DNA of 60,000 nt from Mesostigma viride. Its lineage: Eukaryota; Streptophyta; Mesostigmatophyceae; Mesostigmatales; Mesostigmataceae. The first letter of the stretch is position 1; each line of letters starts with the position of its first letter. The translations under genes and the position numbers were made by a program. Shown in pieces: positions 1 through 10,400 of the stretch. The notes under the pieces are model-generated. The model was not told the origin of the DNA. It saw only the letters and a list, made by a program, of their open reading frames with translations, and did not search any database. The stretch is from assembly GCA_009746045.1 (NCBI GenBank), contig RPFO01000026.1:2051286-2111285 (forward strand). Direction: 5' to 3'.

Positions 1-63
1 TTTGGCGACCGCAAGTTGGTGCTCACCAAGCCCACCGAGGACGAGTACCCGACGACTGTCTAA
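1..63 (+). CDS. 3' end of an unidentified protein-coding gene (partial)
   Basis: Frame 1 is open from the window edge to a TAA at 61-63 and reads as a charged, ordinary-looking C-terminus ending DEYPTTV. A similar block encoding DEYLTTI and a stop follows at about 80-102, which looks like a local duplication of the gene end. Downstream there is no long open frame, and a TGTAA motif, used as a polyadenylation signal in green algae, lies near 1056. The product cannot be named from 20 codons. Confidence 0.35.
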   Translation, partial: FGDRKLVLTKPTEDEYPTTV

Positions 64-102
64 ATGGGGAAGGAAGGGACGAGTACCTGACCACCATCTA
101 GA

Positions 103-1430
103 GCGCTTGTTGAAGCACAGGCGAGCGCCTGAACACCGTGTACATGGCTTATGATTGAAGTGTGCGTGACGATGAGCAGCTGTCAATGGTCGAAAGGGGT
201 ACGGTTGAATACCGGACGGCCGATTGAAGGGGAAGAAGAGGGGCGACTTTGTAGGGAGAGCGAGGCTCAAGCTATTGCCTTCTTATTCACACTCTTTCCG
301 AGTGTCGCAGCAACTTGTGCAGCAACTACTGAAGAGCAACTTCTAGGGGTGCTTGCGGTAGAGGTAGGCCAGCCCCTGCATCTGCGGTGGATAAGCCACC
401 AGCAATGTGGCCGATAACGATATGGATTGGGGGAAGGGGAGTTCAATGTGGAATGACTTGTGGTACTGAACTCGAAATGATAGGATAGAGTCCTGAGCAT
501 ACAAGAGGCCACGTGAGGTTTTTTTTCTCGCTTCACGTGGCGTGCCCCTGTGAATCGGTGTCCTGCATGGCAACCTTGTTTTACCTGGATGTCGGGCTGA
601 ATGATGTCTGTGCTGGCGACGATTCAAAGGGGTGTGTATAAGGATGGGGGTGTTGGGACGGGCATCGGTGGCGATGCAGACATTGGTATGGGGGCCCACT
701 GCTGGCCCCCCCTGAAGGGGGAAATGGGCGGAAATAGATGGAAAAGCAAAGAGACTTGTTACCCTTATTTAATAAGTCAGATACCCAGACAATATTGGTT
801 ACATGGACACTACAAAGTTGTGTTCCCGTCGATGTGGCTCGACGCGTTGGAGGGGAAGAACTGGACGCTGTAAGGTGCCATGCTGTGGCTACTAGTTCAA
901 CACATTGTATAGCTCTGGCTCTCCATAGTTTTCCTCAGAGATTCTTTTTCCTGTAGTGGCTGAAGACAGCCAATTGCAGAGCTGTTATTTAGGATTCCTG
1001 AACAGGCAATCTCGATCATGGAATACAAGATGTGTTTATTTACCTCAATCTCCTGTGTAATGTTCACCTATTGTATATAATAAAAGTTCTCATACTTGTA
1101 ACACACACATAAACTTGCTCGGCCGCAATCGATCGTAGAGCAGGCGTCATCATGTTACGTGAAGCATTACCATACAGCCATGCATGTGCACTGGCGCATG
1201 CGCACACATGATGGACAAGGCCAAGTGGGCCCAGGTCATAGAGGACAACGAACCCCCTCCCGTGGGGAAGCGCCCGCGTGTGCAAACCCGCGGGAGGCAC
1301 GCCCGACAGCTCCCCTCAGGTAGAGTTGATGTTGATAGCTTTAGATAGATGTAGGTAGATGTTGTACATATAGATAGATTAGACCGGTAGGACTGTTTGC
1401 CCCCACCCATCCATCCATCGGGGTTAATGC
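103..1430. other. Stretch without a recognisable gene
   Basis: Only short overlapping open frames on both strands are present, none with convincing composition. The first part may be the 3' untranslated region of the gene entering from the left edge. I see no RNA gene or structured repeat. Confidence 0.4.
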
Positions 1431-1439
1431 TCCGTGACT

Positions 1440-1745
1440 CCCCAACGGGAGCACGAGTCTAATTAATTACTTAATTAATTAACCCGTGCTTTTCTAATTA
1501 GAACGCGATATATCGCGTTGTAAGCTTTTTTTAGAACGCGTATAGCACCTAAGGAAAATTTTTTTCATGGTCATGTATATACTTTCCTGAAAGCCCATAA
1601 ATCAAAGTTTTTTTTTTTAGCTACTCAGACGTACAACATGCTAATGCATTAGAGAGATACACTGGTTTGAATACAGAGGGGTCTGACCATGACCGCGATT
1701 TGTTGACGTACCCTAGGTCACAATAAATTAATTAATTAATTAGGA
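1440..1745. repeat. AATT-type tails, remnants of retrotransposon 3' ends
   Basis: TTAATTAATT-type tracts occur at about 1459-1482 and 1724-1742. The same tail type follows the LINE 3'-region copies at about 3333-3353 and 3620-3650. The phrase ACTCCGTTAGG beside the second tract also recurs beside the LINE tails. They are probably 3' tails of minus-strand non-LTR copies too short to retain coding sequence. Confidence 0.4.
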
Positions 1746-1841
1746 ACATAACTCCGTTAGGGCCGTTCCGAGCTTGGCACTGGATTCGTTGTCCACATCG
1801 TCGCGTCGCTGCAGCAACACGATGTTTTCTGGCATCCGCGG

Positions 1842-2146
1842 GCTTTTGGTTCCCGACGCACATTTGAAAGTGCTGTCCTTCGGACGGCTTTTTGCCTTTG
1901 CACCGTGTGCAGTTCTTGGACGTTTGGAATCATGGCATGGCTAACGTGATGACTGACTAGCTACCTTTTCAGTGGTTTTCCATTTGCGGATATTTCCTCG
2001 TAAATGGTGGGAGAGCGATCGCAGCAATGGTGCTCACCACTAGACACTCCCGGCCAGTTAGGCTCGAAACACACGCCCTGATCAAGCATGCTGTTTCCGG
2101 CCCCACCGTCTAGGTCATCTAGTTCTTGGACGTTTGGAATCATGGC
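1842..2146. repeat. Dispersed repeat, copy 1
   Basis: A block containing GGCTTTTTGCCTTTGCACC, then TTCTTGGACGTTTGGAATC, then a conserved stretch of about 170 bp. It recurs at 2656-2925 and at 59660-60000. On the minus strand the 170-bp stretch stays open and ends NGKPLKR followed by a stop in each copy, so the repeat may derive from a coding 3' end. The family was not recognised. Confidence 0.7.
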
Positions 2147-2155
2147 ATGGCTAAC
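2147..2155. repeat. Target-site duplication ATGGCTAAC (left)
   Basis: ATGGCTAAC here is repeated at 2658-2666. The flanking dispersed-repeat sequence continues directly after the second copy, as expected if the intervening 502 bp were inserted. Confidence 0.65.
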
Positions 2156-2657
2156 CAGGTAGACACCTCCTCCTATGGCAGGGTCCCCTTGTCCCATCGC
2201 AACCCACTGGCAAACTTGCGCGCGCCGGGCACCGGCGCGGCGCGACCCGGACCTATGTGACACAACTGCTTGAAGATGCAGGGCTTCTGGGACTATCCGT
2301 ACTCCGCGCCCGCATGATTTACAAGGAGAAATGGGCTGCCATCTGCGATAAGCACCTTCCCGAGGGGTATGCTCCTGTTTTCTCCCCACGGGCCCCGCGG
2401 CCCGTTGCTAGCCAGGGTAGAAGTCCGCAGGTGGAGGTTATTGGTCCTGAGGATAGCCGCTACACTACCGCCTCGTCTGCCATTACAGTAGAGGACAGCT
2501 CGGATGAGGATTACATCCCCATCTAGTGCTTAACGGTTGGGGGATGATGCAGACGATATTTGTTTAAACTTTTGTGTAATTATTTTTCTAATGAGATTAG
2601 CATAGTACTCCGTGGCATGCCTTTGCGCATGACACGCAAGTACTTACTTACTTACTT
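2156..2657 (+). mobile_element. 5'-truncated non-LTR retrotransposon with ACTT tail
   Basis: The segment splits the dispersed repeat and is flanked by a 9-bp duplication, ATGGCTAAC. It ends in a TACTTACTTACTT tail on the plus strand. It contains an open frame at 2257-2526 whose C-terminus ends DSSDEDYIPI and a stop. 5' truncation, a short tandem tail and a target duplication are the usual marks of target-primed reverse transcription. A related 3' end (GGCACGCAAGTACTT) occurs near 43455. No reverse transcriptase motif remains in the fragment. Confidence 0.6.
2257..2526 (+). pseudogene. C-terminal fragment of a retroelement open reading frame
   Basis: An 89-codon open frame within the truncated retrotransposon, beginning at a GTG rather than an ATG, so it is a remnant of a longer frame. 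The segment around LLEDAGLLGLSVL is probably helical and the end is acidic (SSDEDYIPI). It stops at 2524-2526, 130 bp before the ACTT tail. I infer it is the end of the element's polyprotein and cannot assign a domain. Confidence 0.4.
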
Positions 2658-2925
2658 ATGGCTAACGTGATGACTGACTAGCTACCTTTTCAGTGGTTTT
2701 CCATTTGCGGGTATTTCCTCGTAAATGGTGGGAGAGCGATCGCAGCAATGGTGCTCACCACTAGACACTCCCGGCCAGTTAGGCTCGAAACACACGCCCT
2801 GATCAAGCATGCTGTTTCCGGCCCCACCGTCTAGGTCATCTAGTCGCTCTACACGTAAGCCAGCCATAATTTCAATGCACAAGGATACACATTTCCATCA
2901 CCATTCATCTTCATCATCCTGAACG
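2656..2925. repeat. Dispersed repeat, copy 2
   Basis: This continues the dispersed repeat after the retrotransposon insertion. It is nearly identical to 59735-60000, including the ending phrase CACCATTCATCTTCATCATC. The matching pair lies about 57 kb apart at the two ends of the window. Confidence 0.7.
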
Positions 2926-3018
2926 ACTCGAACACGCAGACAAGATAACGGCAGGCTCGAGCTACCATGGCCCGGATTCTCCCGATTTCTGGCCTGCGCT
3001 GCATGGTTGTCTCCTTGC

Positions 3019-3655
3019 ATGATAACTCCGTTGGGAGTATATGTAGCACATAGCCCAGAGAAGGGGCATATGGCCTATCATACATTCTAAGCTACTTCCT
3101 GCAAGGGTGGGAATGTAAAGGACCCTTGCTCTAGGTGCACCAGGGCACTTGCATCCCCATGATCTTCAAGCTATGCCCAGCGAAGGGGGAGCCTGTCATG
3201 GGGGGGAAGATCAGCATAGCTATACAAAAAAGCTAGGGCATGGCGTCTCAGCAGAGAGTTACTCCCTGCATGGGCACTGCATAATTAAATAAAGCTAGGC
3301 ATCATCTGGAGGGTGGCTCATCGTAGGCACACATAAATTAATTAATTAATTATCAACATCACTCCGTTGGGAGTAGATGTAGCACATAGCCCCAGGTGAG
3401 AAGGGGCATATGGCTTTTAATACATTCTAGGCGCTACTTCATGCAAGGGTGGGAATGTAAGCTACCCCTGCTCTAGGTGCACCAGGGCACCCGCACCCTC
3501 ATGGTCTATCACGCTATGCCCGGGTAAGGGGGGAGCATGCCTGTGAGGGGGAAGATTGACATCATGGCTATACAAAAACTAGAGCGTGGCATCTCAGCAG
3601 AGAGCAGCTCTCTGCATTAAAAAATTAAATTAAAAATTAAATTATATAACATGCC
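3019..3655 (-). repeat. Two tandem LINE 3'-region copies with AATT tails
   Basis: Blocks at about 3019-3350 and 3351-3655 share long phrases such as CAAGGGTGGGAATGTAA, TCTAGGTGCACCAGGGCAC and GTAGCACATAGCCC. Both contain TAATTAATTAAT or TTAAATTAAAAATT tails. They sit immediately 3' (minus strand) of the LINE coding remnant at 3769-5776. The phrase CTGCATGGGCAC..GCATAA..TAAATAAA recurs near 41830, downstream of another LINE fragment. They are best read as 3' untranslated regions of successive LINE insertions. Confidence 0.6.
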
Positions 3656-3659
3656 TCCG

Positions 3660-5776
3660 TGGGGAGGTCATGTAGCACATAGTTCCATGATGGACTGGGG
3701 TGGAGGAAGCCGCGTGATCGAACTATACTAACTCTAAGCTATCTAGAAAATCCTAACTACACTACTCATCAAAACGTCTCCTCCGCTTGGGGGGAGAGTG
3801 GCTTGCCCACAGGGTCGGGCGTGTGCGCCTTGACAATCTTCTTCCACCGCGTCTTGTCCTGCATGACAGTCCAAAGACGGGAGAGAGAGTGGATGCGGTG
3901 CTCAAACTGGGCTGGGACCACTAGGTCGTCCAGCAACATCTGAACGTAGTTCGTGACAGGTTTCCCTACCCGTTTGGGAATGTCCTCGGGGCCAGGCCAG
4001 GTCAGAATGTGCCGCCCTGGCTGGCCAAGCCGTTGGGGGCCGGCCAGACCGAGGGTGGTGTCGACCTGGCTGGTGCGGGCAAGGTGTCCTACAAATGCTA
4101 TCCTACGCTGCCTAATCTCGTCCGAAACACGAGGCATGCCATGATACAAAGATTCTGATGACGGACGCTCGGAAAAACCTACGTTAAGGACCTGTCGGAG
4201 CATCCTGTAAACCGTGCCGTCTAGCCTAGCTGCCAGTTTGGGTGCCGGGAGGGTCCACGCCTCGGCGCCATACGTGAGCACCGTGAGGACGAGGACCTTG
4301 AAGAGCACATGTGCGCTTGCGGTGCCCGCCCAGGCCCTTCGAGCGCCAGTAGGGTGTGAGCGAACGGAGCTTGGCCCAGGCAAGGCCGATGCGGGTGTCC
4401 ACATCGTCGGCGGTGTCAGGAAGCCAGCTCCCCGACAGCTTGAAGCGGTCGCGGAACGGGACCTCCGTCCCGTCGAGCAGGCACGGCAGCGGTGGTTTAC
4501 TGGAGGCCCCAATCACCATCGCCTCGGTTTTCAAAGTGTCGGACACTAATCTCCAACCCCACCGCCCGCGCCTCCAGGCCCAGGCAGTCCAGCCAGGTCT
4601 GAATGTGCTCGGGGCGCTCGATGAGGGTGGTATCATCCGCATAAATCAGGTCGGCAAGGCGGTAACCAGGTCTAACCCCGCCGTGCTCTTTCACGTTAAT
4701 GATGTCCAAGCCTGGCTCGAGCAGTAAAGCGCGCACGTGCCCGGCGCATGACGTGATCCACGACAATAATGAACAGGTATGGGGACAGGACACAACCTTG
4801 CCGGCACACCCCGTGGTGAAGGGGGAATGGTGGGGTGGTGCCTTCCGCAGTCCGCACTACTGCCTGTGAGCCCTCGTACAGTCGGCGAATGGCAGCAATA
4901 AACGCAGGTGGCACCCGATCCAGAGCTAGGATGGCCCAAAGAGCCTCCCAGAGAACCGTGTCAAAGGCTTTGATATAGTCAACAAAAATGAAGACCAGCG
5001 GCAAACTGTCAGGGGGAAGGCGACGCACCTCCGGCTCCATCAATCGGCGCGCGACAAACACAGCCATGACAGTGTTACGACCACGACGGAAACCCATCTG
5101 AGACTCACCCAGGTGTGGGTCCAGCGCGGCGCGGAGCCTGTGCAGCATCATGCGCATGAAGACCTTCAGCGCGGCGCTCTGGAGGCAGACACCCCGATAG
5201 TTACCGGGGTTGAGCAGCAGAGCCCTTCTTGCCCTGTGCAGCATCATGCGCATGAAGACCTTCAGCGCGGCGCTCTGGAGGCAGACACCCCGATAGTTAC
5301 CGGGGTCAGCAGCAGAGCCCTTCTTGTACAGCATGACGCGGATGGCCGTCTGCCACTCAGCAGGCGGAGGCTCGTCAGAGAGCAGGACACGGTTGCAGAA
5401 CGCCAGCAGAAGATCCTTAACCGCCAGATCAGGGGTCTTCAGCAGCTCAGCAGAAAGGTGGTCGGCACCGACCGCCGCATCGTACCGCAGGCGGGCAAGG
5501 GCGCCGTCCAATTCCTTCAAAGTGAAGGGGTGGACGACGTCGTCCGGTGGCAAGGCAGCCCTCCTGCAAGGCGGGGACTTGGTAGTCCGCGGCCGAGGAG
5601 GGGGGCGCTGGCGGCGGCGGGGGTCCGGCGACCCCGAGGCGGGCGGCCGTCTCGGGGTGAAGCGGCGGGGGGGGGGCGCGAGCCCCACCGGTCAAGGAAA
5701 CATTGTGGGCCAACCAGCGGTCAAGGCTGACCGGCGCCGTGCCGTCCGGCCCCGTGTGCTCCACCGGGGTGCGCTG
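3660..5776 (-). mobile_element. LINE (non-LTR retrotransposon), 3' half, interrupted by the giant transposon
   Basis: On the minus strand this holds the reverse transcriptase and the C-terminal region of a LINE. Its upstream part continues, in the same orientation, at 40710-41690 on the far side of the giant transposon. The six bases CCGCCG at 5777-5782 are duplicated at 40704-40709. Several frameshifts and an internal duplication show the copy is dead. The related fragment at 42640-43400 shows the family is repeated in this genome. Confidence 0.8.
3769..5688 (-). pseudogene. LINE reverse transcriptase remnant, frameshifted
   Basis: The minus strand encodes a non-LTR reverse transcriptase spread over at least three frames. 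In order, it shows a fingers region with GNYRGVCLQSAALKV, the motif-A box YIKAFDTV with its catalytic Asp, a motif-B box GVCRQGCVLSP that carries an extra residue, and in another frame the catalytic YADDTTLI. A C-terminal region (YGAEAWTLP, then RQRRIAFVGHLAR) runs to the stop at 3769. GNYRGVCLQSAALKVF occurs twice because of an in-frame 96-bp tandem duplication (about 5141-5332). The changes of frame and the duplication rule out activity. The endonuclease part lies at 40710-41690. Confidence 0.85.
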
Positions 5777-5782
5777 CCGCCG
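5777..5782. repeat. Target-site duplication CCGCCG, left copy
   Basis: CCGCCG abuts the left end of the giant transposon and is repeated exactly at 40704-40709. Both lie in LINE sequence, which becomes continuous if the element and one copy are removed. A 6-bp duplication is typical of only some eukaryotic DNA transposon groups. Confidence 0.85.
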
Positions 5783-5845
5783 GGTGGTCCCACGCGGAAT
5801 GGGGTAGATTTTTGCAAGAAAAAAACGCTAATTTCAATCGTCCGA
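5783..5845 (+). repeat. Left terminal inverted repeat of the giant transposon
   Basis: The first 23 bases match the right end exactly (GGTGGTCCCACGCGG then AATGGGGT). After an 11-base gap relative to the right copy, the repeat resumes with TTTTGCAAGAAAAAAACGCT and runs to ATCGTCCGA with one mismatch. Inward of it, GCCGAAATT-like motifs recur to about 5930. Confidence 0.85.
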
Positions 5846-6232
5846 AAACCGGACATTGCGCCGAAATTCTTGCCGAAAATTTGGCAGCCGAGCGAATTTT
5901 TCGCCCGACGGACTTTGCGCCGAAATTTTGTGTCTGCCGTGCTTCGAACTCAACCGACTCCTGCTGTTGCGTGCACTTTGTCCGATGCCTGCAGGCCACG
6001 CACGAATTTTGCGACCGAAATTATATGACGACTAGACAAGTTTATCGACGACCTACATCGATCTATTGCCACTTTTGAAGTCCTTGGCTTGCTAGCAGCT
6101 ATTGATTATCAATGCCGGGAACAAAATTGCCGAAAGTTTTTATTGAATCAGTACATATATGTGCACATGTCCGTAATTTTATCATTCGCAATTTTGACAT
6201 TGTCGGAGTATTTGACAACTTAGGCATTGCGC

Positions 6233-6835
6233 CTAGAAAAAGGTGCCCCATCCGTCGATGTCAAAATCGCCGAAGGAGTACACTCCCTGGTACTGGTCTC
6301 CCCTGTAGTTGGGAGGCTCGCCTGTATACATTTTGGTGTTCCACTTGGCCCCGCCGTTCTCCGCAGCAGCCAGGAACTCCTGCTGGGCCTCGGCCCTCAG
6401 GCGCATCATTGATACATTGGGAGAGCCCGGAATTTCCGTGCTCTCCACCACCACTCTCGCCTGATTGTCAGGCACGCATTGGTAAGCAGGGTTCAAATCT
6501 GAATCGGGTGGCACCAGATCGATCATGCCATTGCCGAACGCAATGACACCTGCACCCCACTGTGCAGAAGGTCCGAGCAACTCTACATCAATTCTGATGT
6601 TTGCAGCGTGCTCATTTTTGTCGACCATCACATAGGTATGCTGAGAACCGAAAATATTGCTCTGCTCCATTTGTGACAGTGTTAAATTTCGGCAAGGTTG
6701 GCTGCTTGCAATCGACAGGAAATTGGTGACCCCGACAGCCAGACGCGCAAGGGTTATAACTGCAGGTAGAACCCAAAATTTGTCGATAAGGAGTAATGGA
6801 AGGGCACGACCACCAGTCACTAGTATTCGCTTCAC
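6233..6835 (-). CDS. Hypothetical protein inside the giant transposon
   Basis: A 200-codon minus-strand frame lies between the left terminal repeat and the transposase gene. Its C-terminal two thirds looks protein-like (EAQQEFLAAAENGGAKW, then a Tyr/Gly/Asp-rich end GDFDIDGWGTFF). Its N-terminus begins with a hydrophobic stretch (LPLLLIDKFWVLPAVITLA) that could be a signal or membrane segment. An overlapping frame at 6612-6872 encodes a Cys-rich sequence (CSYNPCASGCRGH), so a frameshift or intron may separate a Cys-rich N-terminal part from this C-terminal part. No known family was recognised. Confidence 0.4.
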   Translation of the reverse strand: MKRILVTGGRALPLLLIDKFWVLPAVITLARLAVGVTNFLSIASSQPCRNLTLSQMEQSNIFGSQHTYVMVDKNEHAANIRIDVELLGPSAQWGAGVIAFGNGMIDLVPPDSDLNPAYQCVPDNQARVVVESTEIPGSPNVSMMRLRAEAQQEFLAAAENGGAKWNTKMYTGEPPNYRGDQYQGVYSFGDFDIDGWGTFF

Positions 6836-6990
6836 CGGACACCTTTTTCAGCTTCCGGATAAAATTCAGCAAGAGCAGCGGCGATTAGATACTAAATATT
6901 GCGTTATTGGTTCGTACCGTACCCAGACAAAAATTGTACTAGTGACGCAATTGTACTAGGCGGAATGACAACTGCGCCCGGCAAATAAGT

Positions 6991-7205
6991 ATTTATTGCT
7001 CCAACCCCACACCTAACTTGTTCCGGAGCTGTTCGAAGCGAAGAGCAATGGGAGGGATCGGACCCGAGCCAGATTTGAGTGCGGAACATGATGGCTGGCC
7101 TACCTCACTCCGAACATTAAGGTGGACCCGGGTTCGAATCCTGTCAGTGCTATTCGCTTCGAACAGTTCCGGAACGATTTTTTTTGTGGGGGTGGAGCAA
7201 TAAAT
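6991..7205. repeat. Foldback (MITE-like) element with a tRNA B-box-like centre
   Basis: About 55 bp at 6991-7046 (ATTTATTGCTCCAACCCC then GTTCCGGAGCTGTTCGAAGCG) is repeated in inverted orientation at 7150-7205, with a few differences. The spacer contains GGGTTCGAATCC near 7131, a good match to the internal B box of RNA polymerase III genes. A matching A box and cloverleaf are not convincing. It may be a foldback element that captured tRNA-like sequence. Confidence 0.6.
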
Positions 7206-7492
7206 TCTCGACATGCAGAAACAAATGTCGAATAGATTGTGCAAAAAAATATCGAAATCCTTATCATTATTTAAATATACAGCATAAAATTATGTTGCAG
7301 TAAAAAATAACTGTTAATTGAAGGCCGCAAAAAATTATCAACTACCCTTAAACTTGACCTCAGAAAGATCTCGAAAAATATATACAATATATGCGGCCAC
7401 CTTTTTACACCCTACTGAAGCCCCACTCTAAAGATATAATACGAGCCGAAACTAGGGCGTCGTCTACCCGCAGCGAGACCCCAATTTCTTGT

Positions 7493-10400
7493 TTAAGTCG
7501 GTGCCGGCCCCTCCGGGGCTTCATCCTTGATCACCAGCGCAGTAAGCCACTTGTCGAGCTCCTTGCTCATCCTGATGTCGGCACACATTCCGTCGCTGCG
7601 CACGCGTGCTTCTAGCCGGAGAGCCGGAGCGACGCAGAGATAGCAATTCACAAGCTCGGGCTGGCGTGACGGTGGCCAATCCTCAACGTTGAGCGTGAAA
7701 TGCAGGGGGTCATGCTTATCCCGCTTCCAAATCCGAACGGGAAGAATGCCGTTCCCGGCGAGGAACAGCTCCTTCTCCCGTCCGTTCCGGCCCTCGACCC
7801 ACCTCTCGAAGTTCTCGTCTAACACGATCGGCCCGGCTTCGCTTACAACCTCAGCCAACCAGAACGGGTGGATGGGATCGTGATCCGTGTCCTTGTCCGA
7901 TGGAACTGCCACATAGTCGTGGAGTCTCATCTGCCGGCCCATCGCCTCCCGCTTGTCCTTCAGCTGCTCCCCCCGCGTCACCATGCGAACCGGAGGGTTG
8001 GGCTGGCTCGGTGGCAGCAAACGGACAGTTTTCATCGAGCTTCCTGCATCATTGAACTCGATGATAAACGACCACTCGCTTAGACATCCCTCAAACCGCC
8101 CAGCCAAACAGGGCGGACAGTAGCAGGAATAGCGCCTAATCATCAAAAGGCCAGGGTCGGACTTGTCCAGTCGCCACCAATGCGCCTTCTTGATGCCAGG
8201 CACCTCCTCCACCTCCGCGCGTCGGCCGGACTCGACGTCCTGTCATCAAATAGTTAGGGCAAAAAGAATACCGTTCAAGTTAGCAAAATTGACCAAAAAT
8301 CAATAAAACAGGGTATAGCTGCAGAGAGACCCCTTACAAAAAAAAAATAACGACAAGACATCAAGTGATCAAAATTCGACACAGGGTATAGCTGCAGAGA
8401 GACCCCATTCGAATCATAATAACAACGTACGACAAGATATTAAGTGATCGAAATTCGACACAGGGTATAGCTGCAGAGAGACCCCATTCGAATCATAATA
8501 ACAACGTACGACAAGATATCAAGTGATCGAAATTCGACACAGGGTATAGCTGCAGAGAGACCCCTTCATACCGATAGAACAAGCGAAATTTCATACCTAA
8601 AAGAAAAGCAACCCATTGACAGTATATAGGGTCTCTCTGCAGAGATACCTTTATTGGGTTTGAATTTTTATAGAACAGCGGCAGTTGACGTCTTAAAACC
8701 TGAAATAACACACAATTCCGTACCGGGGGTAAAAGGAAGAAGTGGCGAGTGACGTTCTCGGCCCGCGCGCGGGCCGACTCCCTGCTCGATGTCTTGCCGC
8801 CCTGCCAGTTCTGGTTCAAGTAGGCGACTAGCTGGTGGGTCTCAAGTATGTGCTGGTTTTCGGGAATCCTCTGCATTTCCCTCAAGACGCACTTGCACTT
8901 CGCTCCTTGACCATCCACCTCCCCCTTCCCATGCTGCTCCCCCATGTAGTGGAACTCAAAGGCCTGCAGGTCGGGATCCCCCATGAGCAGACCGTTAATC
9001 TGGTTAATCACGTACCTGGACTTAAACTGCACCGCGCAGTTGTCCGAGCACATGTACAGGTTTCGCACCTCTACCCCTACTTCTACCCGCAGGGTTTCCA
9101 GAATCTTGCGAAGAGCGTATACGAGTGCGCGCTCGCCCCGCTTGATACTGGAATCCCCCAGGAAAAAGAAGACGCGCTTTTCCAGCTCGCCGTTGAGCCG
9201 ATAACGCACGATCATGGGCATCAGGATGTGGCTGCGCTTGTGGAAGTACTGCGACTGCAGTTGGACGTAGCTGCTGTTCTCGTAGTTCTCGGCCCAGTCG
9301 CCGTGCACGAGCACGTCCCCCTCTCTCAGATTCTTCTCCCGATCCTTGATTGTATCCGCCTGCGACCAGGCCGTAAAGCAGTGCACGGTGAACTTGTCCC
9401 ACATCTTAAGAATCTCGTCCCGCAGCTCAGCTGGGGTGGACCTCATTTGGACTTGCTCGGGCCGCTTCACCTTCTTCGCCGCCCTGCCATCGGTCTCGCC
9501 CTGTTTCGCAAAGGTCCGCAGACAGTTTCGATTTGCAATAAAATCGCATTTCGATAAGATAACTGCAACTCACAAAGGGTCTCGCTGCAGCTATAGGTCA
9601 CAAAAAAAAAAGTCAACAACATATTAACGGAGAAATAAAATCGAAACCAACTCACATTCACCCGTCGGGTCACAGTCTGCTCCACCATCTCGAACTTGAA
9701 CCAATTCAGAATCTCCGTGGAATTCTTGTCCCGATCACACTGCACCCAGTTATTATGGATGCCGCATGATTCCTCAGGACAGAACCCCTCCACACACGCC
9801 ATCTTCAGTATGCGGTGAACCCTCTCCGTCCTCGGCACCCCATCTTCGTCCTCCACCAGCCTCTCAGAAATGTCGAGGTCTTCCAGGTCCCGTCCCCGCC
9901 ATTCATCTTCCCCCTCCCCCTCTTCCATCCCCCCGCCCATTCCGCCCCCTTCACGCAGCCCGTTATCCCTGCCGTCAGTCTCGGCGGACACCGGGCAGTG
10001 AAAGTGCTTGATCCAGTCCGTCGAGTGAATGGCTTTCCACATTCCGCAAGTACCGTCCGGCTCTCTGTACTTGGAGCATCCCGCACACTCCGCGCCACAC
10101 TTGCAGTTCTTGCCGTGGTTCGCATTGGAGTGCTTGGTCCACGCCCCCATGGCCGACTGCATGGTGACGTGCTTCTCACACGCGCACAGGTTCCTCTCCT
10201 TCCACTTGCCCTTGATGCAATCGGGCGCGTATTTGCAGAAGGTCGTGTAGCCCACGTGAATGCCCACGTCCTTATCATACTGGTTACTCCTTTTGTTCCA
10301 GTACGCATGCTTTTCGAGAAAGTGATTGTACATGTCCTCCTTGGAGGTCATGTAATAGCGCGCTCCCTCAACGGCGACGAGCACCCCGTGATTGCCACGA

